Shown here: positions 37,155-45,620 of the stretch, one piece after another | Layout: each line of letters opens with the position of its first letter | Position numbering within the stretch: the stretch's first letter is position 1 | Assembly: GCA_965220265.1 (NCBI GenBank) | Contig: CBDCPM010000004.1 | Location: forward strand, 2,480,001-2,544,000 | Source of the DNA: Bin87 sp965220265 | GTDB lineage: Bacteria; Chloroflexota; Dehalococcoidia; Lucifugimonadales; UBA3495 | Reading direction: 5' to 3' | DNA: 64,000 bases | Notes under the pieces: generated by a model | Seen by the model: only the letters and a program-made list of their open reading frames with translations | Told to the model about the DNA's origin: nothing | Database searches by the model: none | Made by a program: the position numbers and the translations under genes

Positions 37155-37799
37155 ATGGCTGACACGTCGCCATTTACGTCCGCGATATTGCTGGCGGCCG
37201 GGGTATCACGCCGGATGGGGACCCTGAAAGCCTTGCTGGATTGGCAGGGACGATCGCTGATCATCCACCAGATCGTGGCGTTGCGAGAGGCCGGTGCGGA
37301 TGAGGTGGTCGTGGTGTTGGGCCACCGGGCCGATGAATTGCAGGCGCGGATCGGCGCCAACCGGGACGTCTACACCCTGGGCAGGGTACGGTGCGTGGTC
37401 AACGACGATTACGCTCTGGGCAAGACAACGTCAATCAAGACCGGGCTGTGGGCGCTGGGGCCATCGGCTGATCCTGACGCCGCGATCATGATGCTGAACG
37501 TTGACCAGCCCCGCTCGGCCGGGATTATCGAGAAAGTCCTAGGTGAGCACCACAACGGGGATGACAAGCTAATCACAATCCCCACCTCCGACGGAAAGGG
37601 AGGTCATCCCATCATCGTGAGTCGCGGGTTGTACAGCGAGCTCATCGCAATTGATGAGAAGACACAGGGAATGCGAGCGGTCACGGAACGGCACCGCGAG
37701 GCGACACAAAGGGTAGAACTGGGCGCGCCCGAGTTGCTCTGGGACGTGAACACTCCGGAACAATACCAGGCCGCGCTGAAAGCCGCGGGAGCCGGGTGA
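37155..37799 (+). CDS. MocA/MobA-like molybdenum cofactor nucleotidyltransferase
   Basis: 214 aa NTP-transferase fold. N-terminal SAILLAAGVSRRMGTLKALL is the nucleotide-binding loop; VVVVLGHRADELQAR and AAIMMLNVDQPRSAGIIEKV (metal-binding Asp) follow. In the family this enzyme converts molybdopterin cofactor to its cytosine dinucleotide, the form used by CoxL and XDH-type hydroxylases. Its place after an XdhC gene supports that over other sugar nucleotidyltransferase roles. Confidence 0.85.
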   Translation: MADTSPFTSAILLAAGVSRRMGTLKALLDWQGRSLIIHQIVALREAGADEVVVVLGHRADELQARIGANRDVYTLGRVRCVVNDDYALGKTTSIKTGLWALGPSADPDAAIMMLNVDQPRSAGIIEKVLGEHHNGDDKLITIPTSDGKGGHPIIVSRGLYSELIAIDEKTQGMRAVTERHREATQRVELGAPELLWDVNTPEQYQAALKAAGAG

Positions 37800-38289
37800 C
37801 CCGGAACGCAATGGGGATCGCTGCGGATTGAGGTAATGGTTCGACGGGCTCACCATGAGCGGGGGGTGATGGAGGCAAAAGTAAACCGGGGTCCGATAAA
37901 CAATCGAGGCCCCGATTGCTGGTTTCCGTTGGTCCCGTCGCCAGGATGCGTCGGGCTGACGGGTCTTGACCCTGTCAGCGTCCACCCGACATCGTCATGC
38001 CACCGTGGTTTCGCCGACAGGGCGTTCACAGGGGAAATGCCAACTATGGTTTAGCTCTATCAGCGTAACCACTTCTAACCTCCTGCAATGACGACGGTCT
38101 GACCATCGGGTTGACGGTGGGTGGGAGTTCCCTGTACCCCCAGCACCTTGAATACATAGTATATCCTGCAGAGATGCTTGTCAACCCCAAACGAAATAAT
38201 TGATATTGCGATTTCGTGGGATCAGCGCGACCACGGGCAAATGGTCTAAACTACGGAAAAATCGTGCCGACAGCGGAGAGATGGCAGGA
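37800..38289. other. Intergenic stretch with a short dispersed-type repeat
   Basis: No gene is supported. At 37832-37861 the sequence GGTAATGGTTCGACGGGCTC followed by ACCATGAGCG resembles short palindrome-associated repeats seen scattered in other bacteria (translated as HGEPVEP on the other strand). Only one copy was noticed in this window. Confidence 0.4.
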
Positions 38290-39528
38290 ATGAACGAAGC
38301 CCGTCGCAACGGAAACCAACCGCCACGCGCCATTCCCGGCGTGTATGGCGAGGACGGGGTCACTATCATCGGCATGATTGGTGTGGTCCGTGAATCCGCG
38401 GCCAACCAGGGAGCCACGTTGAGCCTTTTCGGCGGAGGGATTAATCCGGGCGCGGAGGTGCCGTCGGGGGTCGACCCGGACTACATCCTGGACTTTGCGC
38501 GCACGCACGAGGAGGCCGGGTTCGACATGGTGTTGACCGGATATTCCTCGTCCACGCCGGACGGGTTTGAGGTGGCCGGATACGCGGCGGCGCACACCGA
38601 ACGCTTGGGGTATCTGATCGCGCACCGGCCCGGCTTCGTCGCGCCCACGCTGGCAGCACGCAAGGCGGCCACGCTGGATCAGCTGACCAACGGACGTATC
38701 GCTCTGCACATCATCACCGGGGGCAACGACGTCGAACAGCGGCAGGACGGCGACTGGCTGGACCATGATTCGCGATATCGCCGTACCGACGAGTACTTGG
38801 ACGTGATGCGGCGCATCTGGACGGAAACCGAGCCGTTTGACCACGACGGCGAGTTCTACCACCTGCAAGCTGCGTACAGCCAGGCCCGTTGCCGGCAGCA
38901 TCCGCACGTTCCGCTGTTTTTCGGCGGCGCCTCGGTAGCGGCTCTGGATACCGCCAGCAGGCGCGCGGACCTGTTCGCACTGTGGGGAGAGCCGCGCGCG
39001 TCCATCGCCGAACGCATCGCGGACGTACACCAACGGGTAGCGGAGGCGGGTCGGGACCCCGCGGATATGCGGTTTAGCCTGTCCGCGCGACCGATCCTTG
39101 CCGAAACAGAAGAGAAGGCATGGCGGCGGGCGGAGGAGATCCTGGCGCGGGTTCAGCAGGCAACGGCCGGACGGATAACTCCGGGGGTGCCCACGCGTCC
39201 CCAGTCAGAAGGCGCGTGGCGGCTGTTGCGCTTCGCCGCCGAAGGGAACGTGTATGACGAGCGGCTTTGGATGCCGATAGCAGCGGCCAGCGGAGCATCG
39301 GGCAGCACCACCTGCCTGGTCGGGACGCCACGGCAGGTAGCGGACGCACTGCTGGCCTACTACGACCTGGGATGCTCCGCGTTCATTATCCGCGGCTTCG
39401 ATCCTCTGGCGGACGCCGCCGACTACGGGCGCGAATTGATTCCGCTGGTTAGGGAAGGCGTGGTACAGCGCAAGAAGGTTGGAGTCCAGGCAGGGAAACG
39501 AATGGCAGAGCGGCGCAGCGAAAACTGA
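38290..39528 (+). CDS. LLM-class flavin-dependent monooxygenase (SsuD-like)
   Basis: 412 aa from ATG 38290 (GGAGAG 9 nt upstream; ATG 38281 is an alternative). It matches the alkanesulfonate monooxygenase branch: RTHEEAGFDMVLTGYSSSTP, YLIAHRPGFVAPTLAARKAA, GRIALHIITGGNDVEQRQDG, RYRRTDEYLDVMRRIWTETE and VPLFFGGASVAALDTASRRA. Such enzymes use reduced FMN and oxygen to cleave C-S or similar bonds. No partner flavin reductase lies nearby. Confidence 0.9.
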   Translation: MNEARRNGNQPPRAIPGVYGEDGVTIIGMIGVVRESAANQGATLSLFGGGINPGAEVPSGVDPDYILDFARTHEEAGFDMVLTGYSSSTPDGFEVAGYAAAHTERLGYLIAHRPGFVAPTLAARKAATLDQLTNGRIALHIITGGNDVEQRQDGDWLDHDSRYRRTDEYLDVMRRIWTETEPFDHDGEFYHLQAAYSQARCRQHPHVPLFFGGASVAALDTASRRADLFALWGEPRASIAERIADVHQRVAEAGRDPADMRFSLSARPILAETEEKAWRRAEEILARVQQATAGRITPGVPTRPQSEGAWRLLRFAAEGNVYDERLWMPIAAASGASGSTTCLVGTPRQVADALLAYYDLGCSAFIIRGFDPLADAADYGRELIPLVREGVVQRKKVGVQAGKRMAERRSEN

Positions 39529-39585
39529 CCGAATTGCAGCGTCGTATCTGATAGGATAGCCCGGTATCGAACGGCGGAGGACCCG

Positions 39586-40797
39586 ATGGTAGATTACGCA
39601 ACCCTATTCTCCAACAACCTGCCGAGAGCGGTGGCAACGCCACCCGGAGCGAGCGCGTCGGTCAAGTACATCTTTTCCGTGACCAACGCCGTCCCCGAGG
39701 TAGTCGATTCGGAAAACTACCTGTCCGCCATACGCTCGGGTTTGAACACCGACGGAGCCAGTTCGTTGGCCGGTTATCCCCCGCCGGGCGGACACGTGGG
39801 TCTGCGGGAACTCATAGCCGAACGCTTGGCGGCCAATCGCGGCTATCCAGCCTCCCCGGGCGACGTGGTCATGACTGACGGCGCCGGTGGAGCGATTACC
39901 AGCCTGCTGGAGGCGTTCATCGACCCCGGCGACGCGGTCCTGGTCGAAGAGTTCACCTACATGGGTAGCCTACGAATGATGCTCGAGCGCGGAGCGGAGC
40001 CAATTCACGTGGCTGGCGACGAAGACGGAATGCTCCCCGATGCGCTGGAGGAGTCCCTGGAATCGCTGGAGCGAGCCGGGCGCAGGGCGAAGTTTATCTG
40101 GATGATCCCCGTGTTCCAGAATCCGTTGGGCTTCACGGTCTCCGAAAGCCGGCGACGGGCGATTTTGAGCCAAGCGCAGCGCTACGGAGTACCGATTCTC
40201 GAGAACGAGTCGTACGCGGATTTTCGCATTGATGGCGATCCGCTGCCCCCCGCCATGGCCGGCATGAGCGACCAGGGAGACGTGCTCTACGTGTCTTCGT
40301 TCACAAAGCTGCTTGGGTGTGGCCTCCGGGTCGGTTTCGGGGTGCTGCCCCCGGGAGTCCGGGAAGCGCTGCCCCGGGCGAACTCCGAGAATCTACCCCG
40401 TCGCGGCGTGAGCCATCTGGCGACCATGATGGTGTACGAATACATGCGTCAGCACGAGGCGGAGCACATCGAGACCGTGCGACAGGCTTTGCTGGCGCGC
40501 CGAGACGCCTTGCTGGGTGCCCTGGAGGAAAACTTCCCCAGTTTCTGCGAGTGGACACACCCGCACGGCGGGATGATGATATTTGTCCGGCTACCTGAGG
40601 GAGCCGATACCTGGGCCACGTTGCCGGAGGCCACCGCGCGGGACGTGAAGTACAATCCCGGCGGGGTGTTCCGGGCAGACCGGGGACGCAATAACTACCT
40701 GCGGCTGACTTACAGCCACAATTCGCCCGAGGAAATACGTGAGGGCGTGGCCAGGTTGGCCGAGTTATTCCAGGAAAAGGGTTATTTCGAGGGCTGA
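39586..40797 (+). CDS. PLP-dependent aminotransferase, class I/II (2-aminoadipate/MocR-like)
   Basis: 403 aa. The cofactor Lys is Lys241 in SSFTKLLGCGLRVGF. The N-terminal arm LAGYPPPGGHVGLRELIAER and MTDGAGGAITSLLEAFIDPG, plus MIPVFQNPLGFTVSESRRRA, fit the LysN/AroJ-like group. C-terminal NYLRLTYSHNSPEEIREGVA is also typical. It likely transaminates an alpha-amino acid or aminoadipate; it lacks the GntR DNA-binding domain of MocR regulators. Confidence 0.92.
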   Translation: MVDYATLFSNNLPRAVATPPGASASVKYIFSVTNAVPEVVDSENYLSAIRSGLNTDGASSLAGYPPPGGHVGLRELIAERLAANRGYPASPGDVVMTDGAGGAITSLLEAFIDPGDAVLVEEFTYMGSLRMMLERGAEPIHVAGDEDGMLPDALEESLESLERAGRRAKFIWMIPVFQNPLGFTVSESRRRAILSQAQRYGVPILENESYADFRIDGDPLPPAMAGMSDQGDVLYVSSFTKLLGCGLRVGFGVLPPGVREALPRANSENLPRRGVSHLATMMVYEYMRQHEAEHIETVRQALLARRDALLGALEENFPSFCEWTHPHGGMMIFVRLPEGADTWATLPEATARDVKYNPGGVFRADRGRNNYLRLTYSHNSPEEIREGVARLAELFQEKGYFEG

Positions 40798-40834
40798 CGC
40801 ATAGTCAATCGCCGCCCGCAGAGGCGGCATAGGC

Positions 40835-43651
40835 ATGGTGGGGGTAGCCGCGATGGTCGTCGCCTGTCCAACAATCAGTGTGACCGTGGATGGAATCGCA
40901 GTCTCGGTTGAACCGGGGGCGAGCACCCTGGACGCCGTGAACGCTGCCGGCGTGCCGCTGTCACAACTGTGCAAGGACGCGGACATGCCGGCCATCGGCG
41001 CCTGCCGGACCTGCCTGGTGCAAATCGACGGGGTCCGCGGCTTTCCGACGTCGTGCTCGACGCCGGCGAGCCAGGGGATGGTGATCCGGACGGACACGGA
41101 AGACGCCCGACGCATCCGCACGGGTGTCATCCAACTCACGCTGGGGATGGTGGGCGCCGGGGACGGGGCGCAAAAAGCGAACGACGGTTACGGATTGCTG
41201 ACCGACGCGGCGGCGTTGCACGGCATAGCCGAACCCCGCTGGGGATCGCGGGAAAGGCAAGCAACCGACACCTCCAACCCGGTGTTCAACCTGGCGATGG
41301 ACGCGTGCATCCTGTGCGCCCGCTGCGTAAACGCCTGCCAGTCCAGCCATCAATTCATCGGAGCGATTGACGTTCTCGGAGCAGGGAATTCGGCCCGGAT
41401 CGCCACGGCTGGTGACAAACCGCTGGCGGAGAGCGTCTGCACCACGTGCGGCCAATGCTTGAGCGTATGCCCGACCGGAGCGATCACCGTAAAGTCACCG
41501 CCTGACACCGTGGCTCCGTCACATACCGTCAAGACGACATGTCCCTATTGCGGGGTTGGGTGCGGCATCAAGCTCGAGGTCAGCGGTGCGACTGAAGGTC
41601 CGGATGCAGGGAAGATCGTCGCTTCCCACGACGACCCGGACAATCTTTCCAGCGTTGGAATGCTGTGCGTCAAAGGCCGGTTCGGGTACACCTTCGTTCA
41701 CCACGAAGACCGGATCAAAACACCATTGATCCGGGAGGGTGACCGGTACACCGGCCAGTTTCGGGAAGCGACTTGGGACGAGGCGCTGGACCTGGTCGCC
41801 TCACGCCTAGCCGACTATCGCGGCGAATCATTCGGGACGTTGTGTTCTGCTAAAGCAACTAATGAAGACGGCTACGTACAGCAGAAGTTCGCGCGGTTGG
41901 TGATGAGCAGCAACAACATCGACCACTGCACCCGCCTTTGCCACGCCCCGTCAGTGGCTGCGATGCTTACCTCGCTGGGCAGCGGTGCAACGAGCAACTC
42001 TTACACCGATTACGAGAACGCAGGATGCCTGGTGGTGATGGGTTGCGATCCCACCTCCAACCATCCGGTGGCAGCATCCCGAATGCGCCGGGCAGTGGTG
42101 GAACGGGGCGCTAGGCTGATAGTGATCAACCCACGCAGAATCGACATGTGCGACTACGCCGACCTGTGGCTGCGGCCGTTTCCGGGTACGGACGTGGCAT
42201 TGCTGAACGCCATGGCGCACGTCGTCGTCACTGAAGGCCTGGCAAACGAGGACTTCGTGAGTCAGCGGACTGAGGGTCACGACGATTGGCATGCGACGAT
42301 CGACGGATACACTCCGGAACGAGCTGCGGCGATTACGGGCGTGAGCGCAGAAGACATCCGGGGTGGCGCGCGCCTAGTGGCGCGGCCACCGGTCCCTAAA
42401 CATGGCGACCGTAGCAGGGGTTGCGGCGGCACCTGTCTCATCTGGGGAATGGGCCTCACGCAACATACCAACGGCACCGCCAACGTCCATTCCGTGCTCA
42501 ACCTGGCGCTGGTGACGGGCCAGATGGGCTTCCCGGGTTCGGGCATCTCGCCGCTGCGGGGCCAGAACAACGTGCAAGGGTGCGGCGACGCCGGATGCGT
42601 GCCCGACTCGCTGCCGGGCTACCAGGGGCTGCGCGCCGATACGATGGAGAAGTTCGGCCAAGCCTGGCAGGCCATTGGGTCTTTGCCCAGCGCGGCCGGT
42701 CGGGTGGTGACCGACATGGTGGACTCGATCGGTGAACCTGGCGGTGTCCGTGCGATGTACATCACCGGCGAGAACCCATTGCTGAGCGAACCGGACCTGA
42801 ACCGCGCCGACGAACTGTTCCGCAAGCTCGATTTCCTGGTGGTGCAGGACATATTCATGCACGAAACGGCCAGGCTGGCGGACGTCATACTGCCAGCGAC
42901 AAGTTTCGCGGAGAAGGATGGCACCTTCACCAACAGCGAACGCCGGGTCCAGAGGGTTCGGAAAGCCGTTGATCCCGTGGGTTCGAGCCGGCCCGACTGG
43001 GAGATCATCAGCGAATTGGCGACCCTGATGTGCGATCGGCTGGACCTGCCGTGGCGCAGCCAATTCGCCTATAATCGTCCATCTCAGATCTTCGCGGAGA
43101 TGTCGAATCTGACGCCAGTTTTGTCAGGGATTTCCTACGAACGGCTAGAGGCCGAGGGCGGCATTCAATGGCCTTGCCCAACGCCGGACCATCCGGGCAC
43201 AAGCTATCTTTACGGCGACAGTTTTCCCCGCGGAGATCGGGCCAAGTTCGTGGCCTACGAACAGGGGCCGGTGGCGGCGGAGACCACATCGGCGCAGTTC
43301 CCATTGGTGCTGAACACCGGGAGGGTGTTGTACCACTGGCACGGGGGCACAATAACCCGGCGGGTGGGAAGCCTGGTGGCGCGGTTCGCGGAGCTTGAAG
43401 TCTCGATGAACCCCGCCGACGGCGAACGGTTTGGAGTAAAGGACGGCGGCGCAGTCCGGGTGCGTTCCCGCCGAGGTGAACTCACCGGATTGGCGCGATA
43501 TACCTACCGCATGCGAACCGGTGAGATCTTCATTCCCTTCGTGCGGCTGAGCGGTTCGGCGGCGAATTTCCTGACCAATGCCGTGTACGATCCGGATTCG
43601 AGGATACCGGAGTACAAGGTTTGCGCCGTGAGGGTGGAGCCGGCTGATTAG
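40835..43651 (+). CDS. fdhA: Formate dehydrogenase alpha subunit, Mo-bisMGD, Cys form
   Basis: 938 aa, cytoplasmic NAD-type FDH catalytic subunit. The N-terminal [2Fe-2S] domain has CKDADMPAIGACRTC, then two [4Fe-4S] clusters (CILCARCVNACQ, CTTCGQCLSVCPTGAI), then CPYCGVGCGIKLE opening the molybdopterin domain. The active-site residue is Cys in CTRLCHAPSV, where some homologues have selenocysteine. C-terminal molydop-binding blocks include VLNTGRVLYHWHGGTITRR. No NADH-binding beta or gamma subunits or FdhD lie adjacent, so it may work with partners elsewhere. Confidence 0.93.
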   Translation: MVGVAAMVVACPTISVTVDGIAVSVEPGASTLDAVNAAGVPLSQLCKDADMPAIGACRTCLVQIDGVRGFPTSCSTPASQGMVIRTDTEDARRIRTGVIQLTLGMVGAGDGAQKANDGYGLLTDAAALHGIAEPRWGSRERQATDTSNPVFNLAMDACILCARCVNACQSSHQFIGAIDVLGAGNSARIATAGDKPLAESVCTTCGQCLSVCPTGAITVKSPPDTVAPSHTVKTTCPYCGVGCGIKLEVSGATEGPDAGKIVASHDDPDNLSSVGMLCVKGRFGYTFVHHEDRIKTPLIREGDRYTGQFREATWDEALDLVASRLADYRGESFGTLCSAKATNEDGYVQQKFARLVMSSNNIDHCTRLCHAPSVAAMLTSLGSGATSNSYTDYENAGCLVVMGCDPTSNHPVAASRMRRAVVERGARLIVINPRRIDMCDYADLWLRPFPGTDVALLNAMAHVVVTEGLANEDFVSQRTEGHDDWHATIDGYTPERAAAITGVSAEDIRGGARLVARPPVPKHGDRSRGCGGTCLIWGMGLTQHTNGTANVHSVLNLALVTGQMGFPGSGISPLRGQNNVQGCGDAGCVPDSLPGYQGLRADTMEKFGQAWQAIGSLPSAAGRVVTDMVDSIGEPGGVRAMYITGENPLLSEPDLNRADELFRKLDFLVVQDIFMHETARLADVILPATSFAEKDGTFTNSERRVQRVRKAVDPVGSSRPDWEIISELATLMCDRLDLPWRSQFAYNRPSQIFAEMSNLTPVLSGISYERLEAEGGIQWPCPTPDHPGTSYLYGDSFPRGDRAKFVAYEQGPVAAETTSAQFPLVLNTGRVLYHWHGGTITRRVGSLVARFAELEVSMNPADGERFGVKDGGAVRVRSRRGELTGLARYTYRMRTGEIFIPFVRLSGSAANFLTNAVYDPDSRIPEYKVCAVRVEPAD

Positions 43652-43660
43652 CGGCTCCAC
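43634..43660. terminator. Hairpin spanning the fdhA stop codon
   Basis: GTGGAGCCG (43634-43642) and CGGCTCCAC (43652-43660) form a perfect 9-bp stem around the fdhA stop region, between convergent genes. There is no T run, so its role in termination is uncertain. Confidence 0.4.
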
Positions 43661-43679
43661 TGAGTTGGCGAGTGGCAGG

Positions 43680-44171
43680 TTACTGGCTGCGGAGACGGGC
43701 GCGCTCGCGGCCTTCGACGAAGTGCACGGCCTCGTCGGGGTTGACCCGGCCCACGGGTCCGCTGGCGTACATGGAACCCAAGACCGTGCCGCCGCGCCCA
43801 AGCAACAACTCGGTGGGTTGAATGTAGCCGCCGCGGTCGTCTGACCACCATGAGCCCAACTGGTCAGCCTGTTCGCGAGTGACGCCGTATGCCATGGGGA
43901 AGGTCACAACGGACTTGGTCGCCATTTCTTCGACGATCTCCCGAGGCTCCACGCTGGCGCCAATGATGGACAGCCCCATCTCGGCCAGGGATTCCTGCTG
44001 CGATTGCCACGCGGCCAACTGCCGCGAGCAATAGGGTCACCACACGCCGCGGTAGAACAGAACGGCGAGGTAGCGCGAGGACATATCGGCGGGCAGGGTC
44101 AACGTCCCGCCGTCGATGAGGTTTAGAGCCAGTTCGGGCAGGCGGTCACCCTGTTGAAGTTTTTCGCTCAT
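43680..44171 (-). CDS. Redoxin (peroxiredoxin-like) selenoprotein, Sec-x-x-Cys active site
   Basis: 163 aa if the in-frame TGA (codon 45, 44037-44039) is read as selenocysteine. ATG 44171 has GGAGAAG upstream. The flanks are those of AhpC/TSA-like thioredoxin-fold proteins: YLAVLFYRGVW, then TGA, then PYCSRQLAAWQSQQESLAEM. Relatives usually have WCPYC here, so the TGA replaces exactly the first active-site Cys and Cys48 is kept. A bulged stem-loop begins 4 nt after the TGA. The frame is otherwise clean over the whole length. It probably reduces peroxides or disulfides. No selA, selB, selC or selD gene is in this window, so decoding is inferred. Confidence 0.82.
44003..44032 (-). promoter_or_regulatory. 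Candidate bacterial SECIS element
   Basis: On the minus strand, ATTGCTCGCGGC pairs with GCCGCGTGGCAAT: six upper and six lower base pairs (one G-U), a single bulged U on the 3' side and the 5-nt loop AGTTG. It starts 4 nt after the TGA and its loop lies 16-20 nt after it, the spacing expected for SelB-dependent recoding. Confidence 0.7.
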
Positions 44172-44225
44172 TCTGACTTCTCCGTTTTAGAGGTTGGTCC
44201 TTTGGCGCTTGCTTGCGATGAATCA

Positions 44226-44257
44226 TGAAGGGCGAATGCTTTGACATCCGCCCTTCA
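44226..44257 (-). terminator. Hairpin after the LLM gene
   Basis: TGAAGGGCG (44226-44234) and CGCCCTTCA (44249-44257) form a 9-bp perfect stem just past the stop of the minus-strand LLM gene. No T tract follows, so it is a weak candidate. Confidence 0.4.
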
Positions 44258-44277
44258 GACTAAGCCTCGCTTTCCGA

Positions 44278-45501
44278 TCAGTCCCCCACGGCTTCGGCGG
44301 TGGTCGACTTGAGGCGTTCGGGCCACCAGGGATCGTCGTACTCGTTGAACAAGCCCTTGATGTGGGGCATGACTTCGGTGGCAAACAGATCGGTGTTTTT
44401 GCGCACCAAATCGGGGGGCATGCTGCCAATCTGGAGCAGAACCATCAGGTGGCCGACCCGTAGCAATTCACACGCTTCGGTCAGCTTGCGGCGAACGGTT
44501 TCGGGGCTGCCGCCAATGACGTGTCCCTGCTCGATGTAGTCCTTCCAACTGTTCTCCTGGGCGGTACGCTGAGCTTCTTCGCCCATCTGAGGGCGCAGGG
44601 ATTTGCGGATGGACTCGAGCGAGCGATAGCCGGGCGACTCGGCGAAGGGTGGATACACCCTTAGCATCTTCTCGTAGAAATACTTGACGTGCTGCTCGTA
44701 ATCTTTTTCCGCCTGCTCGTCGGTTTCCGAAACGCACACCAACTGGAGGAAGCCCAACCGGTGAGGGTTGTCATCGATCCCGCGTTCCGCGACGCGCTCC
44801 CAGTAGCCATTGACGATGTTGTGGCCGCGCAGATAGCCGTAGTAGGAAAGGTAGCAATAGACGTAGTCTCGGTCCAGGACCCAATCCCAAGTTTCAAGAC
44901 TCCCCGAGCCAGGAATCCACACCGGCGGATGAGGCTCCTGCATGGGGCGCGGCCAGATGCTGATGTAGCGCAGCTTGTTGTACTTGCCGTTGAAGATGGT
45001 GGGCTGGTGCTGCGTCCAAGCCTGCATGATCACGTCGTGGGCCTCGGTGTGACGTTCCCGCAACGTGATGGGCACCTGGCCGTATGAGAACGTGGTATCC
45101 ATAGCGGTGCCAACCGGGAACCCCGCGACCAGGCGGCCGTTGGAGATAACGTCCAGCATGGCCATCTCTTCGGCGACACGCACGGGCGGGTTGTACAGGG
45201 CCAGGCTGTTGCCCAGCACGATGACCGCGCCGTTGCTGGTAGAGTTGGCCAGCACCGATCCTATTAGGTTAGGCGACGGCATGATGCCGTAGGCGTTGTT
45301 GTGATGCTCGTTGACGCAGATGCCGTCAAATCCGACCTCGTCCGCGTAACGAAGCTGGTCGATGTACTGGGCGTAGTATTCGTTGCCCTTGGCAGGGTCG
45401 AAGTTCTCGTTGGGCAGGTCAACCCAAGCCGAGTGGTGCTGCTGGGCGAAATCGTCCGGCAGGTCCTGGTAGGGCATCAGATGGAAGAAAGAGACTTTCA
45501 T
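44278..45501 (-). CDS. LLM-class flavin-dependent oxidoreductase
   Basis: 407 aa luciferase-like monooxygenase. It starts MKVSFFHLMPYQDLPDDFAQ and includes YADEVGFDGICVNEHHNNAY, NGAVIVLGNSLALYNPPVRV, RLVAGFPVGTAMDTTFSYGQ and PHPPVWIPGSGSLETWDWVL, matching the bacterial luciferase/limonene-hydroxylase branch. The cofactor could be FMN or F420. It lies upstream of the selenoprotein gene in the same direction, 106 bp away. The substrate is unknown. Confidence 0.9.
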   Translation of the reverse strand: MKVSFFHLMPYQDLPDDFAQQHHSAWVDLPNENFDPAKGNEYYAQYIDQLRYADEVGFDGICVNEHHNNAYGIMPSPNLIGSVLANSTSNGAVIVLGNSLALYNPPVRVAEEMAMLDVISNGRLVAGFPVGTAMDTTFSYGQVPITLRERHTEAHDVIMQAWTQHQPTIFNGKYNKLRYISIWPRPMQEPHPPVWIPGSGSLETWDWVLDRDYVYCYLSYYGYLRGHNIVNGYWERVAERGIDDNPHRLGFLQLVCVSETDEQAEKDYEQHVKYFYEKMLRVYPPFAESPGYRSLESIRKSLRPQMGEEAQRTAQENSWKDYIEQGHVIGGSPETVRRKLTEACELLRVGHLMVLLQIGSMPPDLVRKNTDLFATEVMPHIKGLFNEYDDPWWPERLKSTTAEAVGD

Positions 45502-45569
45502 GGCACGTTACCTCGGCGACACGCAGGCCATCGTGATGGAATGAGCGGATTGTAGCACGGCGCCGTTTT

Positions 45570-45599
45570 CGGACCGTTCACGAAGACGTGAACGGTCCG
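45570..45599 (-). terminator. Strong hairpin after the alpha/beta hydrolase gene
   Basis: CGGACCGTTCACG (45570-45582) and CGTGAACGGTCCG (45587-45599) form a perfect 13-bp stem with loop AAGA, 21 bp past the stop at 45621. The tail is GAAAAC on the minus strand, not a T run. Confidence 0.5.
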
Positions 45600-45620
45600 T
45601 GTCGCGACCCAACCGCCCCG

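Noticed and set aside
38200..38289. An upstream start for the SsuD-like gene adding 30 residues.
   Set aside because: The extra residues are basic and unlike the family, and the internal start has a better ribosome binding site.
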